DNA from: Bacteroidetes bacterium UBA2664
GTDB taxonomy: Bacteria > Bacteroidota > Rhodothermia > Balneolales > Balneolaceae
Reading direction: 5' to 3'
DNA: 64,000 nucleotides
NCBI GenBank assembly: GCA_002359315.1
Contig: DEMS01000027.1
Coordinates: forward strand, 1 to 64,000
The notes under the pieces: generated by a model
What the model was told of the DNA's origin: nothing
Seen by the model: the letters and a program-made list of their open reading frames with translations, nothing else
The model's database searches: none
Made by a program: the position numbers and the translations under genes
In this document: positions 18,246-26,939 of the stretch, piece after piece
Position numbering within the stretch: the first letter of the stretch is position 1
Layout: the number at the start of each line of letters is the position of its first letter

Positions 18246-19292
18246 ATGAAAAAGGAAACAACAAATCATAAGCACCAAAAAAAAACAGGACTTGATGCCC
18301 GGTCAGTGCGCGGGGTGAACATTCTGAAGGGATTAACCCTGATGCTGGTCGTGAATTTGATAGCCATCGGATGTGATTCCATCGTAGATCAGAATGCAGA
18401 AGTCGATATTAGCATTTCGACGGGTGAAGTTGCAGGTGCTTTTTCAATGGTAGAAGGCTCTGAGCTTTCGTGCATTAATCCGGATGCAGGTGTATATAAT
18501 AAGGTAATGGATTCGAATACAGTTGAATGGGGAAATCCTCGAAACCCATTTGAAAAAACGGTTGAGATTGAATACTACAATACACTTTCAGAGTTTATGC
18601 TCAGGGTAAAGAGCACCAAAGTCATAGCCGATGTGCTGGTAAATGGTGAATCCATCAAAGAATTTGATGGCAAAGTAGAAGCCGGTATTTGGCAAGAGTT
18701 TATGTTTGAACTTGAAGAAGCTTGGAAAGCAGGTGATAAACAGTCTTTCAGCCTCGAGGTTGCAGGATCCGGTCCCCCTATATCTTTCGATATTGACTAC
18801 GCACTTGTTGGTGCATGTATAACTGTTTGTGGGGATCCGGTCACATTTATGTATGATGGTAGTGAAGTTACCTATGGAACGTTAACTGGCGCCAATGGCA
18901 GCTGCTGGCACGACCGTAATCTGGGAGCTGCCCAAGTAGCAACCTCAAGCACGGACGCCCAGTCCTATGGTGATTATTTTACGTTTGATGAAGCCGTAAA
19001 CGCTTGTCCGATTGGGTTCCAATTAGCTACCGAGGCTGAGTGGGAAGCCGAGAGGCTGAGCTGGATAAGTAATAATGCAGCCGGCGCCTTTGCCTCTCAA
19101 CTAAAACTGCCAATGGCAGGTTATCGCAGTAGTGGTTCGCAAATCGGTGTTGGCTCCGCCGGTGTCTTATGGTCAGGTACGGTATCTGGTGAATATGCTC
19201 GAACCCTGTACTTCGGTAGTAGCGATGCCTATATGTTCAGTGGCGGCCAATTCGTCAGACGCTCCGTGCGCTGTCTCAAGGAAGACACTTAA
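18246..19292 (+). CDS. FISUMP-domain lipoprotein
   Basis: About 348 residues. A basic N-terminus is followed by a hydrophobic stretch ending in the lipobox IAIGC (Cys about 43), so it is probably anchored in a membrane. The middle (about 60-200) is a beta-rich domain of unknown function. The C-terminal part resembles the Fibrobacter succinogenes major paralogous domain, with CWHDRNLGA, CPIGFQLATEAEWE, LPMAGYR, a YFGSSDAYMF-like turn and the ending RRSVRCLKE. The ATG at 18246 is preferred to an upstream TTG at 18213. The function of FISUMP domains is not established. It stands alone behind promoter site C. Confidence 0.75.
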   Translation: MKKETTNHKHQKKTGLDARSVRGVNILKGLTLMLVVNLIAIGCDSIVDQNAEVDISISTGEVAGAFSMVEGSELSCINPDAGVYNKVMDSNTVEWGNPRNPFEKTVEIEYYNTLSEFMLRVKSTKVIADVLVNGESIKEFDGKVEAGIWQEFMFELEEAWKAGDKQSFSLEVAGSGPPISFDIDYALVGACITVCGDPVTFMYDGSEVTYGTLTGANGSCWHDRNLGAAQVATSSTDAQSYGDYFTFDEAVNACPIGFQLATEAEWEAERLSWISNNAAGAFASQLKLPMAGYRSSGSQIGVGSAGVLWSGTVSGEYARTLYFGSSDAYMFSGGQFVRRSVRCLKEDT

Positions 19293-19327
19293 GATTTATT
19301 CTGATACATACGACCCTCCATCACGCC

Positions 19328-19368
19328 GTCCCGCCATGAAGTATGATACATGAAACCTGTGGCGGGCG
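19328..19368. repeat. Inverted repeat after FISUMP gene
   Basis: CCCGCCA (19328-19334) and TGGCGGG (19362-19368) are perfect arms separated by 27 nt. It could be a transcript-end hairpin or a dispersed palindromic repeat. There is no T-tract. Confidence 0.35.
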
Positions 19369-19484
19369 AATTTTTAATGCAAAGGCTGTCCACCAGACAG
19401 CGATTACAAATGACATGAGAAAATCTGAACACAAACAAATCCAATAACCACAAAAAATAAAATAGAATACAGGCAAAGAAATTT

Positions 19485-19865
19485 ATGAAATTTTTAGTTG
19501 TTGATGATGAACGCGATGTGGAAATGTTATTTCGGCAAAAATTCAGAAAAGAGATACGGAGTGGTTTAGTTGAACTGGAATTTGCATTTTCAGGCCAAGA
19601 TGCGCTCGATCGCCTTCACAGCACTCAACCACCGAATGTACTCTATATTTTTTCAGATATCAACATGCCGGGAATGTCCGGATTGGAGCTGCTGGAAACA
19701 GTTAAGACTCAGTTCCCTCATATCAAAGTCAGCATGATTTCAGCTTACGGCGATAATGAAAATTATGAAAGAGCGATCCGGAACGGTGCAAAAGAGTTTT
19801 TTACAAAACCAATCGATTTCGATTCTCTGAAAGAAGAAGTGCAGCAGATGTTAGAAGAATGCTAA
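19485..19865 (+). CDS. Single-domain response regulator, copy 2
   Basis: A 126-residue CheY-like receiver that differs at nine positions from the protein at 6203. All signalling residues are kept: Asp7-Asp8, Asp58, Ser85 and Lys108. Substitutions include Lys38 to Gln, Asp51 to Asn, and five of the last eight residues. It is followed 170 bp later by a propeller kinase, the same arrangement as copy 1, so receiver and kinase were probably duplicated together or kept alike by gene conversion. No 21-bp direct-repeat promoter was found upstream, so its control has diverged from that of copy 1. Confidence 0.93.
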   Translation: MKFLVVDDERDVEMLFRQKFRKEIRSGLVELEFAFSGQDALDRLHSTQPPNVLYIFSDINMPGMSGLELLETVKTQFPHIKVSMISAYGDNENYERAIRNGAKEFFTKPIDFDSLKEEVQQMLEEC

Positions 19866-20035
19866 AGCATCAGCATCATGAAAAATCCTACAGACTTTTT
19901 TGCGACAAAAATGGAATGGAAGGTCTCGGACTGGGCCTTCCATCACCCGAGTTATCTTTAAAACTCATGGCAGAGATTTGACGAGGGAATGGGATCAATA
20001 TTTATTGTTCAATTACCACTGAATATTGGTGATTT

Positions 20036-23000
20036 ATGAGGATACTGAGAAGAACGGTTATACTTTTTATTTACCTGCATCTATTTTATTGTTTGCAACT
20101 CTCTGCAAAGCAAGTGAGTGATACAGATGATCCTCAATTCAATCCCCGATTTGAGGTGTTTAATCTTCCCGGAGATATTTTTGAGAATAGCGTACAGGGA
20201 ATAGTACAGGATTATTCAGGTTTTCTCTGGTTTGCTACACAGGGTGGTTTGTTTCGCTACGATGGACAAAACTTTATCACCTATAGATACGATAGCAATA
20301 ATCCGAATTCGTTATCAGCCGATTATATTGAATCCATATTTCTTGATTCCAAAGGCTTGCTTTGGCTTACACACTGGCAGGGAGGAGCGTTAACGAGTTT
20401 AGATATAGAACGGGGGGTATTTACAAGATTCCAACATAACCCTGACGAACCTGAATCGTTAAGCGGCAACGTATTAAGTATTGTTGCAGAAGACCACGAG
20501 GGTTTTATCTGGATTGGCGGAGAGCTCGGCCTTGACCGGTACGATCCTGATACCGGCAAATTTAAACGTTTTCAGCATGATCCGGATAACCCAAATTCGC
20601 TTTCATACAATCGGGTGAGAGCACTTTATGTCGATAAAATGGGGACATTGTGGGTTGGTACCGGATTTCCATGGGACACAATTTCAAACGATGGCGGATT
20701 AAACAGATATAATCCTGATGATGAAACTTTTACACGATATCTGCACGACCCTCAAGATTCCACTACTCTTATCAACAACAAAGTCAGATCGATTCTGGAA
20801 GATAGCCGGGGCAATTTCTGGATTGGTACCGGTGGTGACGGGTTACACTTAATGGACAGGGAAAAGGGCACGTTCAACCGGCTAATCAACGATCCTATAA
20901 ACCCTGAACAATTATCAGGGCCATGGCTACCCTCACCTATTCCGGTAGTCTCTGATTCAAGCACTCATATCTCTTCAATTTTTGAGGATTCTGAAGGTAG
21001 AATCTGGATCACCGCTTTTCCCGGCGGAATTGCACTTTATAATCCGGCTTCCGGGATTACGCAACGTTTTAAAATGGGAACCGGTACAGACGAACTCAGC
21101 ACTAACTTCCTTTGGAATACTTCTCAGACAAGTGACGGAACCCTATGGGTTACAACAGGTGGTGAAGTTCGAACCGTTTTCAAAGTGAAACAGTATGGCG
21201 ATCTGTTTCCTTTTTTTGACATCCCATTGAGTGAGGAAGAATCTAGATTATCTTCGAATGGGATTTTAAAAGATGGGATGGGTGATATATGGTTAGCACG
21301 TGGTGCTTTTCTTGAACACATAGATCGCGGTACCGGTTCGAGAACAGTCATTACTTTTGGAAATTCTCAGCAACCCGTTACAAATATTACCGGATTATCT
21401 CTTGACAACGAGGGATATCTATGGGTTGGAACTGACAGAGGGCTATACCGTGGCGATCCTGAAAAGTCTGATTTTCAGTTGTTTAAACCATCCGGGATTT
21501 CAGATGAAATACTACAGACTTTTTGGGCGCCTTTTTTACATTCCCGTTCCGGTCATTTCTGGTTTGGGAGCTGGTCTTACGGTCTATTTCGTTACGACCC
21601 AATAACATTCGAGTTTGTTCATTATAAGCACGATCCCAATGACCCAAACAGTCTTGGCGGTGACTTTGTCGGGTCCATTTACGAAGATTCAAATGGAGAT
21701 ATCTGGGTGGGGGGAGGCACTCCATATGGTGATATATCAAATCCACTGTTTTTAAATCGAATAAATCCACAATCGAACAGGCTTGAACGATTCTTTGGCG
21801 CTAACAAACATGTTGGTATGGCTTCAGATATCACTGAAGACAATGACGGGAATATTTGGTTTATTGACTGGATGTACGGATTTAAAAAATTAGATCCTGC
21901 TACTGGTATTTTCAAATCATTTACCCCCTACAATAGCCCTTTGTCTTCAAGTTTTCTCCTCTCTTTGGTAAAATCAAACGATGGAAAATTATGGTTCAGC
22001 GACCAGCATTCAATTATTGAGTTTGATCCGGAAACAGAAACAATGTCAATTTTTAATCAGAATCGAGGCATTAGAAATGCCTATGACCATTTTATGAGCG
22101 GACATGTTTCTGAAGACGGGGAGCTATTTTTTAGCCGGAAAGGTGGATTTCATGCTTTTTACCCAAATCAGATATCACAACATATAAATGACAGGTTACC
22201 TGATATCCGAATAACAGGTTTCCAATTGCTTGGCGATCAAAATTTATCAGCAGCTTTAGAATTATTTGAGAATCCGATCTGGCAAACGGCTGCAATTCAA
22301 TTGGCACACGACCAGAATTTATTTGCACTATCTATTGCCTGTTTTGATTTCTATGACGCTTCATCCAATCAGTTACAATTTATGCTCGAAGGTTATGATA
22401 GGACATGGCGCAGTGATATACGGGATGGGGAGACATCGCCCTACATAAATGTTCCATCGGGTAACTATACATTCAGGGTGCGGGGAGCCAACAGTTTTGG
22501 AGTCTGGAATATGGCAGGTGCCAGCATGGGAATCACAATTTTGCCGCCTTGGTGGAAAAGCTGGTGGGCGTATGCATTTTATTTGATACTGTTCATTGTG
22601 GGTATTATTACCGTAGACAGATTTCAGCGCAGAAGGGTTCAGCAAAAAGAAAGAGAAATTGCAAGAGAAAAAGAACTGAAACATGCCAAGGAAATTGAAA
22701 AAGCATATAGCAATCTGGGAGTTGCCCACGAAAATCTGAAAGCTGCACAAGAACAGCTCGTCCAGCAGGAAAAACTCGCCTCCCTGGGCCAGCTCACAGC
22801 CGGCATTGCTCACGAGATTAAGAATCCGTTGAACTTCGTGAATAATTTTTCGGAGGTGAGTTTGGAGTTGGTGGAGGAGGCGAGGATGGAGCTGTCAGCT
22901 TTCAGCCGTCAGCTTTCAGAAAATTCTACCAAAAACTTACCTTCCGAGGCTTCAGCGAAGGGAAATGAGGGTAATGGTGCGAATACGAAGGCGGGGAAAG

Positions 23001-23623
23001 TGAGTCATGTGGATATAGCCTTCGAAATTCTGGATGATATTGAGATGAACCTGCGAAAAATCCATGAACATGGGTCGCGGGCCGATGGAATTGTTAAATC
23101 CATGCTTATGCATTCGCGAGGTGGTTCAGGAAAAATGGAGTCAACAATGCTGAACCCGATTATTAAAGAGTATGTGAACCTGGCTTTCCACGGAATGCGA
23201 GCTGGTAAAGAGCCAATAAAAGTAGATATCGAGCTGGATTTGGATGAAACCATTGGTGAATTACCCTTGATTACAGAAGATTTTAGCCGTGTGATTTTGA
23301 ATTTGTGTAATAATGCGTTTGATGCGATGAGGGAGAAGTTGTCAGCAGACAGCGATCAGCCGGCAGATTATCAAGCCAAATTAACGGTACGTACACTTCA
23401 AAAAGATAAATCAGTAAATATTGAAATTGAAGATAATGGGCCGGGGATATCTGATGAGATCAAGGATAAAATCCTGCAGCCGTTTTTTACGACAAAAAAA
23501 GGGACGGCCGGAACAGGGCTTGGGCTGAGTATTACTCATGACATTGTGAAAGCGCATGGTGGGGAGTTGCAGCTTAAATCAAATCCGGGCCAAACCGTGT
23601 TTATGATCACCATTGCAAATTAA
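20036..23623 (+). CDS. Two-component propeller sensor histidine kinase, copy 2
   Basis: A 1195-residue membrane kinase with the same plan as the one at 6701: signal peptide (about 1-25), propeller sensor (about 35-735), Y_Y_Y domain (about 760-836), transmembrane helix (about 845-861), coiled coil, DHp with His926 in GIAHEIKNPLNFV, and ATPase domain ending GTGLGLSI plus a short tail. There is no receiver or DNA-binding output; the receiver at 19485 is the expected partner. The catalytic core is nearly the same as copy 1, while the sensor has diverged strongly, implying a different signal. TCAGC-type in-frame repeats lie at 22891-22920 and 23339-23368, and a Gly/Asn/Lys-rich loop follows the first one. 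Confidence 0.93.
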   Translation: MRILRRTVILFIYLHLFYCLQLSAKQVSDTDDPQFNPRFEVFNLPGDIFENSVQGIVQDYSGFLWFATQGGLFRYDGQNFITYRYDSNNPNSLSADYIESIFLDSKGLLWLTHWQGGALTSLDIERGVFTRFQHNPDEPESLSGNVLSIVAEDHEGFIWIGGELGLDRYDPDTGKFKRFQHDPDNPNSLSYNRVRALYVDKMGTLWVGTGFPWDTISNDGGLNRYNPDDETFTRYLHDPQDSTTLINNKVRSILEDSRGNFWIGTGGDGLHLMDREKGTFNRLINDPINPEQLSGPWLPSPIPVVSDSSTHISSIFEDSEGRIWITAFPGGIALYNPASGITQRFKMGTGTDELSTNFLWNTSQTSDGTLWVTTGGEVRTVFKVKQYGDLFPFFDIPLSEEESRLSSNGILKDGMGDIWLARGAFLEHIDRGTGSRTVITFGNSQQPVTNITGLSLDNEGYLWVGTDRGLYRGDPEKSDFQLFKPSGISDEILQTFWAPFLHSRSGHFWFGSWSYGLFRYDPITFEFVHYKHDPNDPNSLGGDFVGSIYEDSNGDIWVGGGTPYGDISNPLFLNRINPQSNRLERFFGANKHVGMASDITEDNDGNIWFIDWMYGFKKLDPATGIFKSFTPYNSPLSSSFLLSLVKSNDGKLWFSDQHSIIEFDPETETMSIFNQNRGIRNAYDHFMSGHVSEDGELFFSRKGGFHAFYPNQISQHINDRLPDIRITGFQLLGDQNLSAALELFENPIWQTAAIQLAHDQNLFALSIACFDFYDASSNQLQFMLEGYDRTWRSDIRDGETSPYINVPSGNYTFRVRGANSFGVWNMAGASMGITILPPWWKSWWAYAFYLILFIVGIITVDRFQRRRVQQKEREIAREKELKHAKEIEKAYSNLGVAHENLKAAQEQLVQQEKLASLGQLTAGIAHEIKNPLNFVNNFSEVSLELVEEARMELSAFSRQLSENSTKNLPSEASAKGNEGNGANTKAGKVSHVDIAFEILDDIEMNLRKIHEHGSRADGIVKSMLMHSRGGSGKMESTMLNPIIKEYVNLAFHGMRAGKEPIKVDIELDLDETIGELPLITEDFSRVILNLCNNAFDAMREKLSADSDQPADYQAKLTVRTLQKDKSVNIEIEDNGPGISDEIKDKILQPFFTTKKGTAGTGLGLSITHDIVKAHGGELQLKSNPGQTVFMITIAN

Positions 23624-23684
23624 AAGGAGTTTTTGGCAGTCTTTTGCAAAATGGTTTGCCTCAATTTAAAAACGAGAACAACGA

Positions 23685-24476
23685 ATGCTGAAATTCTTCC
23701 GCACCATTCGAAAAAAATTGATCGAAGAGGATAACGTTCGAAAGTATCTGCTTTACGCCATCGGTGAAATCCTCCTGGTTGTTATTGGGATTTTGATTGC
23801 CCTGCAGGTGAATAACTGGAATGAACTCAGAAAAGATAATGAAAGAGAACAGGTATACCTCCATTTGCTTCACCAAAATCTGAGTACTGACTTGATTGTA
23901 CTGAAAATGAATAAGCAGTTTTATAAAGAAGTGCTTGAAAATGGAACCCGTGTTCTTTCTTACCTGCGAAATGAAGAAGTTGTAGAATATACTCATTGGG
24001 AGTTACTGGTCTCAGCATTTCATGCCAGCCAGATTTGGTCCATTCTTTTAGAAAATTCTACCTACGAAGAATTAAAAAGTACAGGAGACTTATCACTCTT
24101 ACAAAATGCTTCCATCAGAAACCGCCTTGGTTTTTATTATGGTGGAGGCATGACTCGATATTTGGAGACTATGGGCATAAATCCCCCCTACAGAAAAATG
24201 TCTCGTATGGTTATTCCCTACCATATTCTGGGATATATGTGGGATGAATGTCATGAAACCGTAAATGATGAACAAATACTTAAAAAATGTGAACCCAATG
24301 TTTCAGAAGAAGAGGCAATAGAAGTGCTGTATAAACTAATTAATGACGAAGTAATGATGGGTGAATTAGGATTTTTCATGTCCGCCATCCGCTCAGGTTC
24401 CGAGCCCTTGAATGAACAAATAAGACTTTGTGAAACACTTTTAGCAGAAATTGAAAGATCATTAGTTAAAATCTAA
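23685..24476 (+). CDS. DUF6090 family protein
   Basis: A 263-residue protein with the hallmark DUF6090 head: MLKFFRTIRKKLIEED, then YLLYAIGEILLVVIGILIAL as a transmembrane helix, then QVNNWNE. The remaining soluble helical part (about 50-263) is typical of the family, whose function is unknown. It is the only intact member here; two further DUF6090 heads downstream (24477 and 26782) are fused or truncated. Its stop codon directly abuts the next ATG (TAAATG). Confidence 0.85.
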   Translation: MLKFFRTIRKKLIEEDNVRKYLLYAIGEILLVVIGILIALQVNNWNELRKDNEREQVYLHLLHQNLSTDLIVLKMNKQFYKEVLENGTRVLSYLRNEEVVEYTHWELLVSAFHASQIWSILLENSTYEELKSTGDLSLLQNASIRNRLGFYYGGGMTRYLETMGINPPYRKMSRMVIPYHILGYMWDECHETVNDEQILKKCEPNVSEEEAIEVLYKLINDEVMMGELGFFMSAIRSGSEPLNEQIRLCETLLAEIERSLVKI

Positions 24477-25016
24477 ATGCTACGCTACTTCCACCATATC
24501 AGAAAAAAGCTTATGGAACAGAATAAAATCCGTACTTACATCTTCTACGCCATTGGCGAAATACTGCTTGTGGTGATTGAGATACTGTTTGCGATGTGTC
24601 TTGTTTTCATGTCTGCTGAGGAGGTTTTTGCGCAGTCGTCTGAAGACAGAATCCGTGCCGTTCGGGAAGCCTCGAATGCCGCATTAAAAGCCCTGGATGA
24701 AGAGGCAAACTTACAGTTCTTAACTGATGACGTCCTGATCACAACAGGCAACGGCACGCTTCTCTCCGGTAAAGGCGAACTGAAAGCCTATATCGAATCT
24801 GCGACGGATTCAACACCAATGTTTTGGATCCGCACTCCCAATGAGATCATAGTGAATGAAGAACGCTGCCTGGCGTGGGAAAAAGGAGTCTGGCATGCAT
24901 ACTCCGCCGACGACCCGAATGAAGAATCTCCCATTTTTTACGGCAATTATGCGGCACAATGGATTCATCAATCCGGAGAATGGAAAATACAAGCCCAACT
25001 TTTTGTAACACTTTAG
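24477..25016 (+). CDS. DUF6090 head fused to NTF2-like (DUF4440-type) domain
   Basis: A 179-residue chimera. Residues 1-36 are a DUF6090 head (MLRYFHHIRKKLMEQNKIR, then YAIGEILLVVIEIL). This runs straight into what looks like the signal peptide of a different protein (FAMCLVFMSAEEVFAQ), followed by an NTF2-like fold of about 120 residues (SEDRIRAVREASNAALKAL through WKIQAQLFVTL) resembling DUF4440/SnoaL-type domains. The join suggests that recombination replaced the native start of a periplasmic NTF2-like protein. The NTF2-like part has no recognisable catalytic set and may bind a ligand or partner. It starts immediately after the stop of the intact DUF6090 gene. Confidence 0.75.
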   Translation: MLRYFHHIRKKLMEQNKIRTYIFYAIGEILLVVIEILFAMCLVFMSAEEVFAQSSEDRIRAVREASNAALKALDEEANLQFLTDDVLITTGNGTLLSGKGELKAYIESATDSTPMFWIRTPNEIIVNEERCLAWEKGVWHAYSADDPNEESPIFYGNYAAQWIHQSGEWKIQAQLFVTL

Positions 25017-25026
25017 ATAAATTGTC

Positions 25027-25224
25027 ATGGATTTTGAAAAGAAAAAAGAATGGAGGGACATCAAAGACAAAATCCTGCAGCCGTTTTTTACGACGAAGAA
25101 AGGGACAGAGGGTACGGGACTGGGATTATCCATTTCAAATGATATTGTAAAGGCTCATGGGGGCAGCATGGATGTACATTCGCAGCCGGGACAAATGGTT
25201 TTTACGATCAAAATTGGGTTCTAA
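25027..25224 (+). pseudogene. Truncated histidine kinase ATPase tail
   Basis: A 65-residue open frame holding only the last part of a kinase ATPase domain: IKDKILQPFFTTKKG, GTGLGLSISNDIVKAHGG and a C-terminal strand. Everything before the G1/F boxes is missing, so it cannot bind ATP or phosphorylate. Positions 25057-25106 are identical over 50 nt to 32141-32190 in the multi-sensor kinase at 28676, pointing to a recent partial duplication or gene conversion. It could still be translated. Confidence 0.8.
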
Positions 25225-25239
25225 AAAATCAAAATGGTT

Positions 25240-25300
25240 GAATAGTTCAATCTTTTGTGTAAATAGTACAAGACTGTTTTCAAGCTAGAGTGTATTCTAG
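25240..25300 (+). promoter_or_regulatory. 21-bp direct-repeat promoter, site D
   Basis: TTCAA (25246-25250) and TACAAG (25267-25272), 21 bp apart, both preceded by ATAG, with a -10-like TATTCTAG at 25293-25300. It lies between the kinase remnant and the DUF418 gene at 25385. Confidence 0.7.
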
Positions 25301-25384
25301 TCCTTGAAAAGTAGATCTGAAAAGCTTGCTATACTTCTCTCCACTTAAAACAATACACAACACACAACGTAAAATTACACACCT

Positions 25385-26701
25385 ATGGCTGTAGGAATCG
25401 AACAGTTCAAACCCACGCGGAATAAATCGCGCATTAACTCACTTGATGTCATTCGGGGCATTGCTTTATTAGGCATATTGCTGATGAACATCAACGGAAT
25501 GGGGCTCCCCTTCAGTTACTCCGATCCGAGCGTATTGGGTCATACTGAGGGTTTAAACTTTTGGGTATGGTTTACCAATGAACTGTTATTTGAGGGGACC
25601 ATGCGCGGTTTATTCACCCTTTTGTTCGGTGCCGGAATCATACTGCTTACCAAACGGCTGGAGAGCGACGGTGCCGGTATAACGACCGCCGACATCTATT
25701 ACCGCCGAATGATCTGGCTGCTACTTTTTGGTTTAGCGAATGTATGGATCTTACTTTGGCACGGTGACATTTTATACCCATATGCAATATTTGGACTCCT
25801 GCTCTTTCCATTTAGAAATCTTCCGGTAAAAAACCTGTTTGTGATTGCAGCGCTGCTCATCAGTATTGGAATCCTCTGGGATATCAGTGACTACAGAGAT
25901 GCTAAAAACCTCAAACAAGAAGCTGAAATTGCTATGGAAAATAAAATGGCCGGAGTGGATTTAAGCGAAGAGGAAGCGGAAACAATAGACACGTGGGAAA
26001 CAATGGAGACCAAAAAAACGGAAGAGGAGATTCAGCAGGAGATTGAAAAAATGAACGCGGGATATTTCCAGGTCATCCAAAATAAGGCAAGTTTGAATCA
26101 GATGATGCAAACATGGATGCCTTACAGATATTGGGTTTGGGATATCCTCAGCTATATGTTTATCGGCATGGCCTTTTTTAAACTAAAAATCTTTCAGGCC
26201 GGTCGCAGTACAAAGTTTTATTTATTGATGGCTGGGATTGGTTATCTGGCAGGCATCTCCATCAATTACTACGAAACCCATCTGATAGTCAGCAGTAACT
26301 ATGATGTAGTGGAAATGGCTAAAGCTTCTCAAACCTATCAATTGGGAAGATTTGCAGTAACTATGGGACATGTGGGCTTGTTTATGGTTTTTATTATGTC
26401 GGGAATTTTGGCCGCTCTGCAGAAAGCCCTGGCTGCTGTTGGACGCATGGCTTTATCCAACTATCTCATACACAGTATTATCACCTCCATCCTGTTTTAT
26501 GGCTTTGGATTTGGACTCTATGGCCAACTGGAACGCTATGAATTGTATTACGTGGTTTTCGGTATTTGGATCTTTCAGTTAGTAACCAGTCCCATCTGGC
26601 TGAAATACTTTCTATACGGACCATTTGAATGGGTGTGGCGATCTCTTACCTACGGAAAGAAGCAACCTTTGTTAAAAACCGGGAATGACAGTGTAAACTG
26701 A
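25385..26701 (+). CDS. DUF418 (YeiB-like) membrane protein
   Basis: A 438-residue polytopic membrane protein of the DUF418 family. The N-terminal signature RINSLDVIRGIALLGILLMN (about 15-35) is typical. About eight to ten hydrophobic helices follow, interrupted by a charged loop (about 180-230, rich in Glu and Lys). The end (WIFQLVTSPIWLKYFLYGPFEWVWRSLTY) matches the DUF418 C-terminal region. The family is thought to include transporters or acyltransferase-like membrane proteins, but this is unproven. It stands alone behind promoter site D. Confidence 0.9.
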   Translation: MAVGIEQFKPTRNKSRINSLDVIRGIALLGILLMNINGMGLPFSYSDPSVLGHTEGLNFWVWFTNELLFEGTMRGLFTLLFGAGIILLTKRLESDGAGITTADIYYRRMIWLLLFGLANVWILLWHGDILYPYAIFGLLLFPFRNLPVKNLFVIAALLISIGILWDISDYRDAKNLKQEAEIAMENKMAGVDLSEEEAETIDTWETMETKKTEEEIQQEIEKMNAGYFQVIQNKASLNQMMQTWMPYRYWVWDILSYMFIGMAFFKLKIFQAGRSTKFYLLMAGIGYLAGISINYYETHLIVSSNYDVVEMAKASQTYQLGRFAVTMGHVGLFMVFIMSGILAALQKALAAVGRMALSNYLIHSIITSILFYGFGFGLYGQLERYELYYVVFGIWIFQLVTSPIWLKYFLYGPFEWVWRSLTYGKKQPLLKTGNDSVN

Positions 26702-26781
26702 GAAATGAGTTCAGGAATTATGTATGACATACAGGATCAGACAGAACGACTCTTAACAAAGATATGGGGGTATCTTAATTA

Positions 26782-26880
26782 ATGATCCGCTTCTTCAGTC
26801 AAATACGAAAAACACTTATGGAACAGAATAAATGCGTGTATAATCCAAAATTTTGCGCAATTGGTACAAGTTTTATATAG
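26782..26880 (+). pseudogene. DUF6090 N-terminal remnant
   Basis: A 32-codon frame starting MIRFFSQIRKTLMEQNK, clearly a DUF6090 head. It shares the 18-nt stretch CTTATGGAACAGAATAAA with the chimera at 24477. Immediately after that stretch homology stops and the sequence enters promoter site E, so the gene was cut exactly where the regulatory element begins. Confidence 0.7.
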
Positions 26881-26898
26881 GATGATGATGTAAATTCG
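26838..26898 (+). promoter_or_regulatory. 21-bp direct-repeat promoter, site E
   Basis: TCCAA (26844-26848) and TACAAG (26865-26870), 21 bp apart, with a -10-like TAAATTCG at 26891-26898. It lies upstream of the DUF885 gene at 26940 and possibly of the long kinase run behind it. Confidence 0.7.
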
Positions 26899-26939
26899 TG
26901 ATTGAAGTCTGAATCAATCAAAAACAATAACGTATCCTC

